Shown: piece after piece, positions 41,722 to 53,700 of the stretch
Numbering within the stretch: the first letter of the stretch is position 1
Layout: every line of letters begins with the position of its first letter
Source: Misgurnus anguillicaudatus
Taxonomy: Eukaryota; Chordata; Actinopteri; Cypriniformes; Cobitidae
Length of the DNA stretch: 64,000 bases
Assembly (NCBI RefSeq): GCF_027580225.2
Contig: NC_073339.2
Location: forward strand, 39,794,501 to 39,858,500
Direction: 5' to 3'
Position numbers and translations under genes: made by a program
Notes under the pieces: generated by a model
Seen by the model: only the letters and a program-made list of their open reading frames with translations
What the model was told of the DNA's origin: nothing
Databases searched by the model: none

Positions 41722-44700
41722 AAAAATCCTTAGGATATTAGGTAAAGTTATAGGTATATTTATATATATATTGTAAATTTCCTATTTATTTATCATAAGT
41801 AATATGTGTTGCTAAGAACTTCATGGCGAGAAACAAGAAAAACAAAGTGAACCTTTTGGAATTTCATGGTTTTCTGAATCATTTTGTCATCAAATGTGAT
41901 CTGATCTTCATCTAAGTCAAGGGTATTGATAAACATAATGTGTCTGAAAATAATTACACAGAAAATTCTGATCTTTCATGTCTTTATTGAGAACACTCAT
42001 TCAACATTCAAAAGGGCAGTGGAAAAAGTAAGTGAACCCTTAGGGCCGATTCACACCGGCTGCGTGGCGTGTGCGTTTTTATTTAGGCTCCCATGTTAGC
42101 AGGTTTGACAGTTCACACTGCCTGGATGACACGCACGTCTCAGGCGCGGCTCGAGCCGCGCCGAAAACGCGTGCATGCTAGGAATAGGACCGACGCCTAT
42201 TTTTCACACCACACGCAAGCGTCTTGGAAGCGTTTCCAGGCAAATTATATGTCACCTATAGCAACAGCAGCGCGTCAGCGCCGCATCAGCCACACTTCTG
42301 GTATGTACAGACACAGAAAACGGATATGCCACGCAGCCGGTGTGAATCGGCCCTTAGAATTAATAACTGGTTACCCACCCACCTCCCCCCCCCCCCCTTG
42401 GCAGCAATAACCTCAACCAGGCACTTCCTGAATCTGTGGTTCAGACCTGCAAATTGTTGCAAATCTTCCTATCAGAACTGCTTTAGTTCTGTCTTATTCT
42501 TTGGAGGTCTCATGTGTATGGCCTTCTTCAAGTCAATCCATGGCATCTCTATTGAGTTGAGGTCTAGGCTCTGACTCCAAAAGGGCGGATTTGGTTTTTC
42601 TGAAGCCATTCTGTTGTGGACTTGCTCTGGTGTTTTGGTTCATTGTTCTGTTGCATCACTCACCTTCTACACAGTTTCAGCTGACGTACAGACATTCTTA
42701 CATTATCCTTAAGAATTGGCTGATATACTTGGGAATTCATCTTCCCCTCAATGATTGCAAGCTGGCCAGGCCATGTTTTCATGATGATACGCCGTGCCCT
42801 TTCTATCCCAAATGTAGCGTTGTGTGTTTTTTCCAAATGATTCAATCTTAGTTTCATCAGTCCACAAAACGTTTTGCCATTACCGCTGTGGAGTGTCAGT
42901 ATGCTCTTTTGCAAACTTCAGGCGTGCAACAATGTTCTTTTTAGTAAGCATTGGCTTTCTTCGTGGTGTCCTGCCGTGGATACCCTGCTTGTTCAGTGTT
43001 TTATGTATTATAGACTCATGAACCGAGATGTTTGCAAGCTCCATTGATGCCTTCAAATCTTTGGCTGTCATTTGGGGTTGTTTCTTTACCTCATTGATGA
43101 GTCTTCATTGTGCATTGGTGTTATTTTGACTGGGTACCCACTTCTTGGTAGAGTAGCAACAGTCCCAAAGCGTCTCCATTTGTAGATTGTTTGCCGAACT
43201 GTAGACTGGTGAAGTCTTTGAAATAATTGTTTAATCCTTTCCAGCTTTATGTAAAGCAACAATTCTTTATTGTAGCTCCTCTGAAAGGTCTTTTTGGCGA
43301 GGTGTGGTAAGCGTGTTCTTCTTGTGCAGAGCAAACTCCAAAAGTTTGAGGGTTTTTTATCAGTCAACGCAGCTGTAGTCTATACCTCCAAATGTGTAAT
43401 CTTAACTAAAACCTGAATCAATTAGCTTTTTTTTAGGTTTTTAACTCAAGGGTTCACATACTTTTTTCGCAAGCACTATGAGGTTTTTTGGTTGTTCTCA
43501 ATAAAGACATGAAAAATCCGAATTTGTTTGTGTTTATTTTTAGACACATTATGTTTGTCAATACCCTCGACTTAGATGAAGATCAGATCACATTTTATGA
43601 CACATTTATAAAAAAATGAAATCGCAAAAGGTTCACATACTTTTTCTTGCCACTGTATATATTTTTTGCATCCTCAGATTACAGATTTTCAAATAGTTGT
43701 CTCTCTGCCCTACATTGCCCTACCCAAACAATCATACATCAATAGAAAGCTTATCTATTTAGCCTTCAAATGATGTATAAATCCCAATTTCAAAATCTTG
43801 TCTGACCCTTATGATGGTTTTGTGGTACAGGGACATTTTTTTTTGTTGTTGTTTGATATGTGACCCTTACTGTGAAAACCCAGCTTATAGTAATTTTTTT
43901 TTTGCTATTTACATTTAGCTGTTTTTGCTAGTTACTACATAAAATAATCCTAATGTAAATATATAGTATATAACCTTGATATCCTTAATAATTACTGAGT
44001 ATAAGATGATGTGATGTCAAAGAATAAAATTAAATTAAATTTAGTAAATAAAATCTAAATTTGATGCTCCTAATAGACTTCATAGGCAGGGTTGAATAAA
44101 AATATTAAAATGTTCAAAAATGTATGTGAAATCAGGAAGGCATTAGCCTGAGGCAGCAGGCTGTTTTTTTATCCTCAATCATTTTATTTTTAAGTGCAAG
44201 GCTTTTGGCTCGTGTTCATGATTGTTAAGGAAAATATCTTGACTTATTTAAAACGTATGGCGCACCCCTCTGGGGCTCCCGGTATTCAGTGGCATTTTTA
44301 CTGCTGGGCGAGACAGATTGACTCCTGGGAGAATTTTGGGTTGCAACTTTATCTTCTGCTCACCGTATGCATTCTAGAGCTCAAGTTTTGCCGTCAATAT
44401 CACTGCAAAACGTGGGCCTATGCATTGTGATTCACGTTGTTATCTAAAACCCTGAGTGATTTTTGAAATTCTCTAAATAGCTTTGATTTCCACTTGTGTT
44501 TAATGCAGAATCACCAAGCAATTTCAGAGACTAGATTTGTATTAAAAAACAATATATTTTAGTGTGGAATATACAAAAAAATTATATAAAAATAGTATAA
44601 AAGGAACTGGGTTTGATGTAGGCCCCTTCTCAGGGAGCGTCAGAAGTTTACAGGCTTTACTATTTTTACCTTGAATGAGAATTCTAATGAAGCCAGTCAG

Positions 44701-47700
44701 TCTCATATGACATACATAAGATCGTAAACACAGATAGTCAATGGCATATAATACAGCAGCCACTATAAGGCAGTGTTGAGCAAAGTAAGCTAAGGGACTT
44801 CCCTAACATTACTCTTTGCAAACTCAGTCACTGGAGACCACCTGTGATCATTTTTATTATATAACTAGAAGAATATAGAATGTGCAAGCTGGCCTAAAAT
44901 GCAGAAGTTCAAAGCTGAAATACATTCAGTCACTAAACTGAATCAGGGTGCGTTTAAATGCCCTGAAGGGGCAAATGTTATATTCTTCCATTCGGGTGAA
45001 TGTCTAATAAAAGCCCATAGCTTAAAGGCATACAGTTTATTGGACACAAAATAATGATTGACCGGCCCATCTGAAGCGTCGGTGATCTTCGAATTTAACA
45101 GACAGCCACCACGCAAATACATGGGGTCCAGTACAAATTCATAAGACATCATATGAAATACATTTTCATGAGAAATCATGTTTAACAGTATTTTTGTATT
45201 TTTTTGTGTTGCTGGGCAAAGATTAATCACGATTAATCACATACAAAATAAAAGTTTTTTTTTAATTTGCATAATATATGAGTGTGTGCGGTGTGTAATT
45301 ATTATATAAATACACACACATTCATGTATGCATTTAAGAAACATTTACATGTGTGTATATATTTATTTATATTTTTTTATATATTCTATATGATATATAA
45401 TTGTAAAAAAATATATATATATATAAATAAAAAATTCTGAAATTAATATATGTATGTGTGCATGGTTAAATACATAATACTTACAAACAGTACACACACA
45501 TATATATATATTATGCAAAAAATCACTTTTATTTTGAATGCGATTAATCGCGATTAATCTTAGCCTAGTACAGACCGTTACAGAATTATTTTCAGGATTT
45601 TATTTACAGACTTACAAATGGCATGATGATGTGTTTTCTGACTTTATGTGAAGTGTGCTGACCAGCAGCAGTAAAAAACAAAAACTATTGGATTAGATTA
45701 TAAAAAGTGGGGTTTGCATATCAAACTGAAGCAAGGTGATTGGAGTAGAAAGGTTGAAAAAAATGAAACGCTTTAAAGGGAAGTCATTTCAGAGTCAAAG
45801 CATTTTGACAGTGAGGATTATAAAGATAAATATTTTCTTTTTTTTGTAATAACATGCACAGATGAATTGTGTACATTAAGACCAGGAAAGTAAATAGATT
45901 TCATGTTGACCTTAAAATATGTTTTTTGAACCGGTCGTGTCACCTTATTTTTAGATCTTACCATTTGTTAAGAGAAAAATCACATTTTGAAAGGATGGGA
46001 TTCCAGACCATTGTATTGAATTCATTTATTTTTAATGGACCGTAGAAATATTAAAGCAGACCAAAACACACCACAGTAAAAACACCATCAGTAATAGAAG
46101 CATATGGACAATGCAAACTCATAAGGCCATGAAGGGACCAAAATAGACCAAAACGGGTTAAGATATGAGTTCATTTTCAAGGCATGATGATGGTGCATAT
46201 TTGAAATAATTTAGTCGTTACAGCACAACATTGAAATTCATGTGATGTCACAAGTTCAAAGCAGTTTGGTGTACACACAGCATCTTTATAGGTTACTTAA
46301 AATATCCTTCTTTAAGATCTACTTTAAAAATACAGAAATAAAAAGTATATATCCATTTAATAAGATTAGTAAAAGTGAGTGGTTGTTGCATTAGCCAGCA
46401 TCCAGAATCATCAAATACATTCATCATAACATTTCATATTTTAGTTGCACTTCACAATACGGTTGTTTTGGTTATATTCATTATACCTTGCTTGGGGCTA
46501 TGAGAAATGTTCCACCGGTATGCATTTTATTTCCCGATAAACACACACCTGACCTGTCAAATGTCTTAAAATAACCACCAGAGCAATGTCTGTGGTAAAC
46601 GTGGTACACCTTGGGTGTGCATTATTTCAAATAATTTAACGGCCTGTCGTCAATTGTTCCTTACTTAATGCATTAGCCAACATGAATTAACAATGAACAA
46701 TATATTTTTACAGCATTTGTTAATCACTGTTAACTTTAGTGAACTTATAGACTATAGTAAATACTGTAGTAGGCTATACTTTATATACTGTAGTAAACTG
46801 TGGAAAATTGTAGTATTTTATAGTAACTACTACACTTTGATAATAGCTCCTACAGTACTCTAGTAATACTGTAGCTTACTTTAAAGGGGACATTTTTTAA
46901 GACTTATAAGTAAATCTTTGGTGTCCCTAGAGTTCATATGTGAAGTTTTAGCTCAAAATACCCCACAGATAATTTATTATAGCATGTTAAAACTGCCACT
47001 TTGTAGGTGTACACAAATTTGTAGGTGTCATTTTAAATGCAAATGAGCTAATGAAATGCAAACACTGATTGCCATGATGGTGGTTTGTTGAAACTGAAAC
47101 TTAATTTGGCTGTCAATGATTGTTTTCCTCTCTTTCTCTCTGCTCTTAATGGCAGTGACGTGGTTGGATTGTGCAGATTAAGGGGCAGTATTATTATAAA
47201 AAGATCCCCTTTTGACATGCAAGAGGAGCTATTTTTTCACAAACTTGTCAAGAATTGTTTATCAAAACTAAGTTACTGGGTTGTTCTTTTTCACATTTTC
47301 TAGGTTGATGGAAGCACTGGACTCAATATAACACTCAAACATGGAAAAAGTCTGATTTTCATGATATGTCCCATTTAATATTTATTATAGTAAAAGGGAA
47401 TTGTTGTACTTATAAAACAAACGGTGCTAAATAGCACTAAAAGTAGTTCACTGGCTCGTAATCATAAGGGGAACCATTTTAAGGGCCATATAGCACCTAT
47501 GTTGTACCTGTGTAGAACCATATCTGGTGCTTTATGGTGCTATATCACCCCCAGATGGTTCTTCATAGGTGCTTTATAGCTATATAGCACAAAAAATTGT
47601 TCCCCTATGATTACGAGCTTTTAGTTCTATTTAGCACCAATATTTTGAGTGTAGTATATTATAATAATAAGGCAGGCTACTACACTTTCATGTATACTAC

Positions 47701-50700
47701 AGTACTGTCATAGTATTAACAGCAGTAAAATAATAAACTGTAAATATTGTAGTATACTTTAAAGGATTAGTCCATTTTCATTACTAACCACCATGTCATC
47801 CAAAATGTTGATGTCTTTCTTTGTTCAGTCGAGAAGAAATTCTGTTTTTTGAGGAAAGCATTCATGGATTTTTCTCATTTTAATGGACTTTGATGGACCC
47901 CAATACTTAACAGTTTTAATGCAGTTTAAAATTGCAGTTTCAACAGAGTTTCAAAGGACTCTAAACGATCCCAAACGAGGCATAAGGGTCTTATCTAGCG
48001 AAACGATTGCCATTTTCGGCAAGAAAAATAAAAAATATGCACTTTCAAACCACAATTTCTTGTTAAAAGTGCATGTTTTTTATTTTTCTTGCCAAAATGA
48101 CAATCGTTTCGCTAGATAAGACCTGTATGCCTCGTTTAAGATCATTTAGAGTCCTTTGAAACTGCATCGAAACTGCAATTTTAAACTGCATTAAAGCTGT
48201 TAATGGTTGGGGTCCATTTAAAGTCCATTAAAATGAGAAAAATCCTGGAATGCCCTCCTCAAAAAACACAACTTCTTCTCGACTGAACAAAGAAAGATAT
48301 CAACATTTTGGATGACATGGTGGTGAGTAAATTATCTGGATTTTTTTTTCAAGAAAACGGACTACTCCTTTAATATATACTACAGTAACTAGTAAATTGT
48401 TGTATACCAGGGGTCGCCAACATGGTGGCCAAAAGTGCATTCTATTTTTGGTCTCAATTGTAATATTTATTTATTACATATTTTTATATTAGCTTGGCTT
48501 GGTAAACAATATTAAAACACATCAAGTAAAACTAAATTCAATTAGTAAATTAAAATGAAATCAACAAATAAAACAAAGTTTGAGTAGTCTATATCAAAAA
48601 GTAGCCCTCCAGATTGTTTTACCCATTGTGGTAGCCCTTGCTCAAAAAAATGTTGTAGACCCCTATTGCATACTATATTATAGGTTACCAATTACTTCAG
48701 TTTGATTATGTATACCACAGTAGTCTTTATTATTGACTAGGCTATAGTAAGTTAATAAACTAGTACTGTAGATTACTTTAATATTTACGATAGCAAGCAA
48801 CCGGTAGTATATTGTAATATACTATTTTACAGTAGGTACAGCACTTTGTTAATGTAGTAGTATATTCTGTAGTGAACTGATAAACTGTAAATAGGCTACT
48901 GTAAGGATTTTAAATATTTGCTATGGCAAGGTTTAAAAATAGGCTACAGTACAGTAGTAGAATGTGACTACAGTTTAGTATACTACAGTAGTATACTTGC
49001 TATATTTTTAATGTGGTGGTGATTCATTTTGATCAGTACTTAATTACATGGTAATACACGTAAGTAAAGTTGTTAATTTTATCCATGTGATATTGATATA
49101 TCTCCGGTGGCCAGCTACGCATACAGGCCACGTTAAGAAGCTCGGTCCCGTTAGATAAAGCGGTAGTAAATCAGCCCGCGTGCCACAACACCGTCACACC
49201 TGCCGGCATATCAGTGGATCACAGCAGGGCTTTAACTGCCACCTAAAGTGAGCGACTCTGAGAAAATAAAGCGCTAAAGTGTCCACCCACAGTCCTTTCA
49301 CCAAACCGTCGGGCACGGAGAGTTACGAGACGTTTATTTAAGAGCGCAGAAGCCGGATAATCAAAGCAGGTTTCGGTAAGTACGCTATATACAATATACA
49401 GGTAACGTCCAAATATCGCCGCACTATAAACGCGGCTGCGCGTTATGAGGAAATAGTTGCGTTTGTTTCTGTGTCGGATCATCTTTTGGGTAAGATTGAA
49501 TCATCAGACTGAAATACTCTTGCGGGTTGAGGGGATTGTGGCAAACGGCTTATTCTGGCATGTGGCGACCAGATTTAACAATAGATCCGGGCGCGCGTTT
49601 ATCTTCACCGGGATGTGTTTATAACGGATTTTGTTTTTTATTAACTAATCATAAAACAGTCTGTATCATTAAGCGTGTTGTTTAAAAAAGACTGTTTGTG
49701 ATTTTACCGACAAAATAGAGAAAGTTTGCTGCTTAAACTACACACGCAGTTCAATACATTTACAATGCGAGTGCGCTCTAAAATCACAAAGACTATTTTT
49801 TATATACAATATAAACACATTTAGTCGTTTGTAAACTGTGTGACAGGTTAAGATTGGGTGACTGTTGTGAAACAGATTTGGGTTGATCTGAGTCTCGCCT
49901 GGGATGCGCGTGCTGGGATTAGATGGCTATACGCGTCGTCCTCAGGTGTCCATCCAATGGCTTTGTATTTGCCCGTTAGCTTCGGCTCGTACCCGTCACA
50001 TCATCATCCTATTTGCACAAGGGCGGATATAATCCAGCAACAACATCTGCCACCTGCCTAGAGTCACGCCTCCGATCAATGGCAAGCAACGCATTTATTC
50101 TGCTGTCTGTATATCTGCCAGTCCGGGTTCTATTAATTGAAAACAATTTGTAATCATCGCCTACAGAGCCAAGGCTACGATTCCTTTCATTTACATTTAT
50201 GCATTTCACAGACGCTTTTATTATAAAGCGACTTATGCAACCTATACATTTTATCAGTAATGTGCGTTTACTCCGGGATTCGAACCTATTGCCTATGCGC
50301 TGCTAACGCAATCTCTTACCAGCTGAGCTACAGGAACTCTTTGCTTTATCGAAGTTTTTCAAAAATTATTATTTCATGAAAGCAACAATTAATGGCCTAT
50401 TGACTGAAATTGTATATTATGTCATTCATACAATAAGTATCCCCCCACACCCCTACCTTTAGATTTGTTTACAGATTCTGTGTCTATTATTCGAGAGCAG
50501 ACTGTAAAACATGTTGTCTCATGTCAACTATTCAGGATTTTACAAAAATAGAGAAATAAGTATAGATTGATATGAAAATAAACCTGTCAATCATTATGAT
50601 CCGCTGGCGTCGTGTGGTGGTGTTTGTGTCTGCAGTCAGTGCAGTGTGGTGGTTGTGTCCTCTGCCTGTATTTTTTTTTTATTGTTTTGGGGTGCTCGGT

Positions 50701-53700
50701 ATGTTGCCTTTGGCCAGTGGGTGTGTAGCCCCAGCCAATAACGACCTGCAGGTGAATGAAGTGATCTGATATACAGCAGCTACGAAAATGGAGAAAACTT
50801 TGCAAATACTGTATAGCAAATCAAAACGTGAGGCAGACAAGATTCGTTGTAAAAACAAAGCAATGTGAAGTTGGTTTTCATTTTCCTTGTGTTCAGTTGC
50901 ACAGGTATGTGTTGTTGCCTAGCTTGTAATGTACAGGTATGTCAAAAACTCTTTGGTGCAGTTTTGCAGACAAGGCTTAAGATTAAAATGCATGTTTGAG
51001 TTGTCTCAACTAAAAATGGCTTGCACTGACCTATTTTTAAAAATATCAGTGTCACTGTTTTGTTACAAGATGCACAGTAGCAATGTGTTTTTGTAGGGTG
51101 TTTTTAAAAACAACTTCATTGTCCTAATATAAATAAGGCCTAGTGCTGGCTTAATCTAAACTCTGTCCGGGAAACCAACCCTTCATGTATACGCTAAGTC
51201 CTACTACTAGTAAAATAACCCTTGAGGTCTGCAGAATTGACTCTTGAGTTTTCAATTTAATGCCACATCCACACGAAGCTACAGTAGTGCTTCCCAGTGC
51301 TATCCAAAAAAAATTTTATCCAATATTTTTTTTAATGTAAGGTGTAAAGAAATTGCGGAAACAATGGCTTAAGGGGCGTGTCATAATTTAACAAGTCACC
51401 TTTCAGCTCTTTGACACAGGAGAAAATACAGATCAACATTCACAGAGATGTGTGCAAACTCGAATAATGCAGAGATCAGGGAGCTTCTCACTATCTGTGC
51501 TGAAACTAAGATCGTCGCCAGCTTCATAGAATACCTTGCGTCACCCACACCCGACCGACGTTTTCAACTAACCTGCTCGCGACTCGGACCAAAAAAAAAG
51601 AACTATACCCGACCCGCTTCCTAAAAATAGAATTGTTTAAAACGTGTTAATTGGAATCTTTATTTCAAGCAACCTGATCGACCGCGACCCGAATATCATT
51701 AAAAATATTTGAACATTTTGAGTTTACTCGCTTTATTTGCGTGTGAAATTCTAATCATCGAGACATTCATGCAGAAATTCACATTATGGGAGGGGCTTCT
51801 GCAACTCTGCTCGTTTCCTGTAATCACGTCACTACTAGAGCAAGCTTCTGATTAGTTAACATTTCACATTTTTCATCTCGCGCGTTTCCCATGGCAACGC
51901 TCAATTCGCACCATTTGCACGAACTAGACCAGCAAAGGAGGTGGAATCCCGTCTACCGCGCCAAACGCCTCATTCGCGCCGCGAGACCTCCAGACCCGTG
52001 TCAACACGTTTTCGCATTGACTTAACATTGAAATCACTCGTGCTTGACGCGTCAACTAGGGGTGTGACGGTTATTATATAACCGTGAGGTTATAGTTGAA
52101 CATCGTCATTAACCGCCAAAAAAGTGTTATTAAAACATAATTTTTAAAACATTTATTATTATAGAGAATGTTTAAATACTGATTAAAAACAATTGTTAAC
52201 AGTCTGTGTTATTAATGGTCTGCGTCGTTTCCAACTGTAATTGATTCTTTGGAAAACAGCATAAGTGAGATGTGCAGAAGACTCATGAACATAGAGAATA
52301 TATCAGGTCAATTGACCGTTCGCAAAGACCCGACCCCCTTAGTTACTGTCGCTATGTCCAAAAAGATACACCGCTCTCACGCCCCACCATGTTCTCACGC
52401 AGTGAAAAATACATTGCGGAGCAGAGAGGACACTGACAACGCACTGACACACAGTACAGACCAGGTTCCTAGTACCAGGGTACAGGTTAAGTCTCACCTT
52501 TCAAATCATCTCTTCTTTCTAAGTAATTTATAGCATCAATAAACATGAATGATCATAAGAAGGAATGTTGTTTTAACCGCAGAAAGGCGTCAGTACACTC
52601 CGCTTTTCAAGTTCAAATCCTCCAATGTTAATCTACTAACTTCCCTGACATGCTTTGAATGGCGAAGAAGTATGATTGGTCAGATCACCTGTCAATCAAG
52701 CTCCCTGCAAAGGGTCAATTGTTTTAAACGACGGGTTAGAGGGAGATGCTTCGATCCCGGTGAAAGCACATTCACTGCTAGTTGTCTTGCTGTTAATTTT
52801 AAATAAATGTAGAGCAAGTCGCTAATCAGTATCTGCTTGTTTATCAGTTGTCCTATAACAGACGAACATTGCAACGCGCAAAACGCCGCCTTCTTCGGCT
52901 GTTGCAGTGCTACTGTGGGTTACATGTGGATACTGCCTACCAGCGGTCTACATGTGGATGGTGACGAAGAAGTTATATGATAAGTTATATGAAAACTGAC
53001 GCGTAGCCAAGGCATCGAGGCTACGGCGTAGGAACTGCGCACAACTATAAGCCCTTAACTTGCCAGCCTCATCGGTTACAATGGTGGGACCAAACCAAAC
53101 TATTGTCAGAGACTCATAGATAGTTGTAGTTTTGTACAGTTGTGTTTGTAACTTTAAATTAATTGCTGAAAGTTTGCATATACATATTAGCTAAATATGT
53201 TCTTTGTGCACTTCTAGGCAGTAATCAGCTCAAGATGAAGAGACAAGTTTAAATGTTGTGTTCACAAATGCTAACTGAAATCCTGCATAGTGCACCTTTA
53301 AATTTTTAGGGACAGATGGTGAAAAAGTGGTTCCCTCAGAAAGTAATATTGTGTCATTGTTTAGTCACCCGCATATATTTTGAAACCTGATTTAGTTTTC
53401 TGCAGCATGCAAATTGAGTTATTTATAGCAGAAAATCCAGACTGCTCTTTTTCCCATACAATGGAAGCATGGACCATGGCTGTCAAGATCGATTTTCAGT
53501 AAATATTGATTTAAATTTCAGTTTCTTCAAACAAAGCTGTCATATATCTTTAGAAACTAAAGAATACAGTGCACAAATCATACAGACTACTATGAGGATT
53601 TTATTGGAGCCTGACGTCTCTTTGCCCACACCATTGATTTTTTAAGAAGCTTGTACATTCTGCTAAATTTATCCTTTTGAGTTCAACAGAAGTTTGGAAT

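Larger units (their letters stand above)
46730..49015. repeat. Degenerate TACTGTAGTATAC-rich tract broken by inserted elements
   Basis: Words such as ATACTGTAGTAAACTG, CTACTACACTTT, TACTACAGTA and TATAGTAAG recur in the segments 46740-46880, 47645-47758, 48374-48400 and 48680-49010. Palindromic elements occupy the intervals. It reads as one old low-complexity tract opened by later insertions. Confidence 0.6.

Noticed and set aside
42093..42410. 105-codon Arg/His-rich open frame
   Set aside because: It lies inside a GC-rich palindromic MITE and reads into both terminal repeats; composition explains its openness.
50270..50340. tRNA-like sequence with A and B boxes (minus strand)
   Set aside because: Arms do not pair into a full cloverleaf and the sequence continues into a SINE body and tail, so it is a retroposon rather than a tRNA gene.
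52249..52533. 94-codon frame in the utrn intron considered as an alternative first exon
   Set aside because: No similarity to any utrophin leader, no suitable donor in phase, and it lies in repeat-derived sequence.
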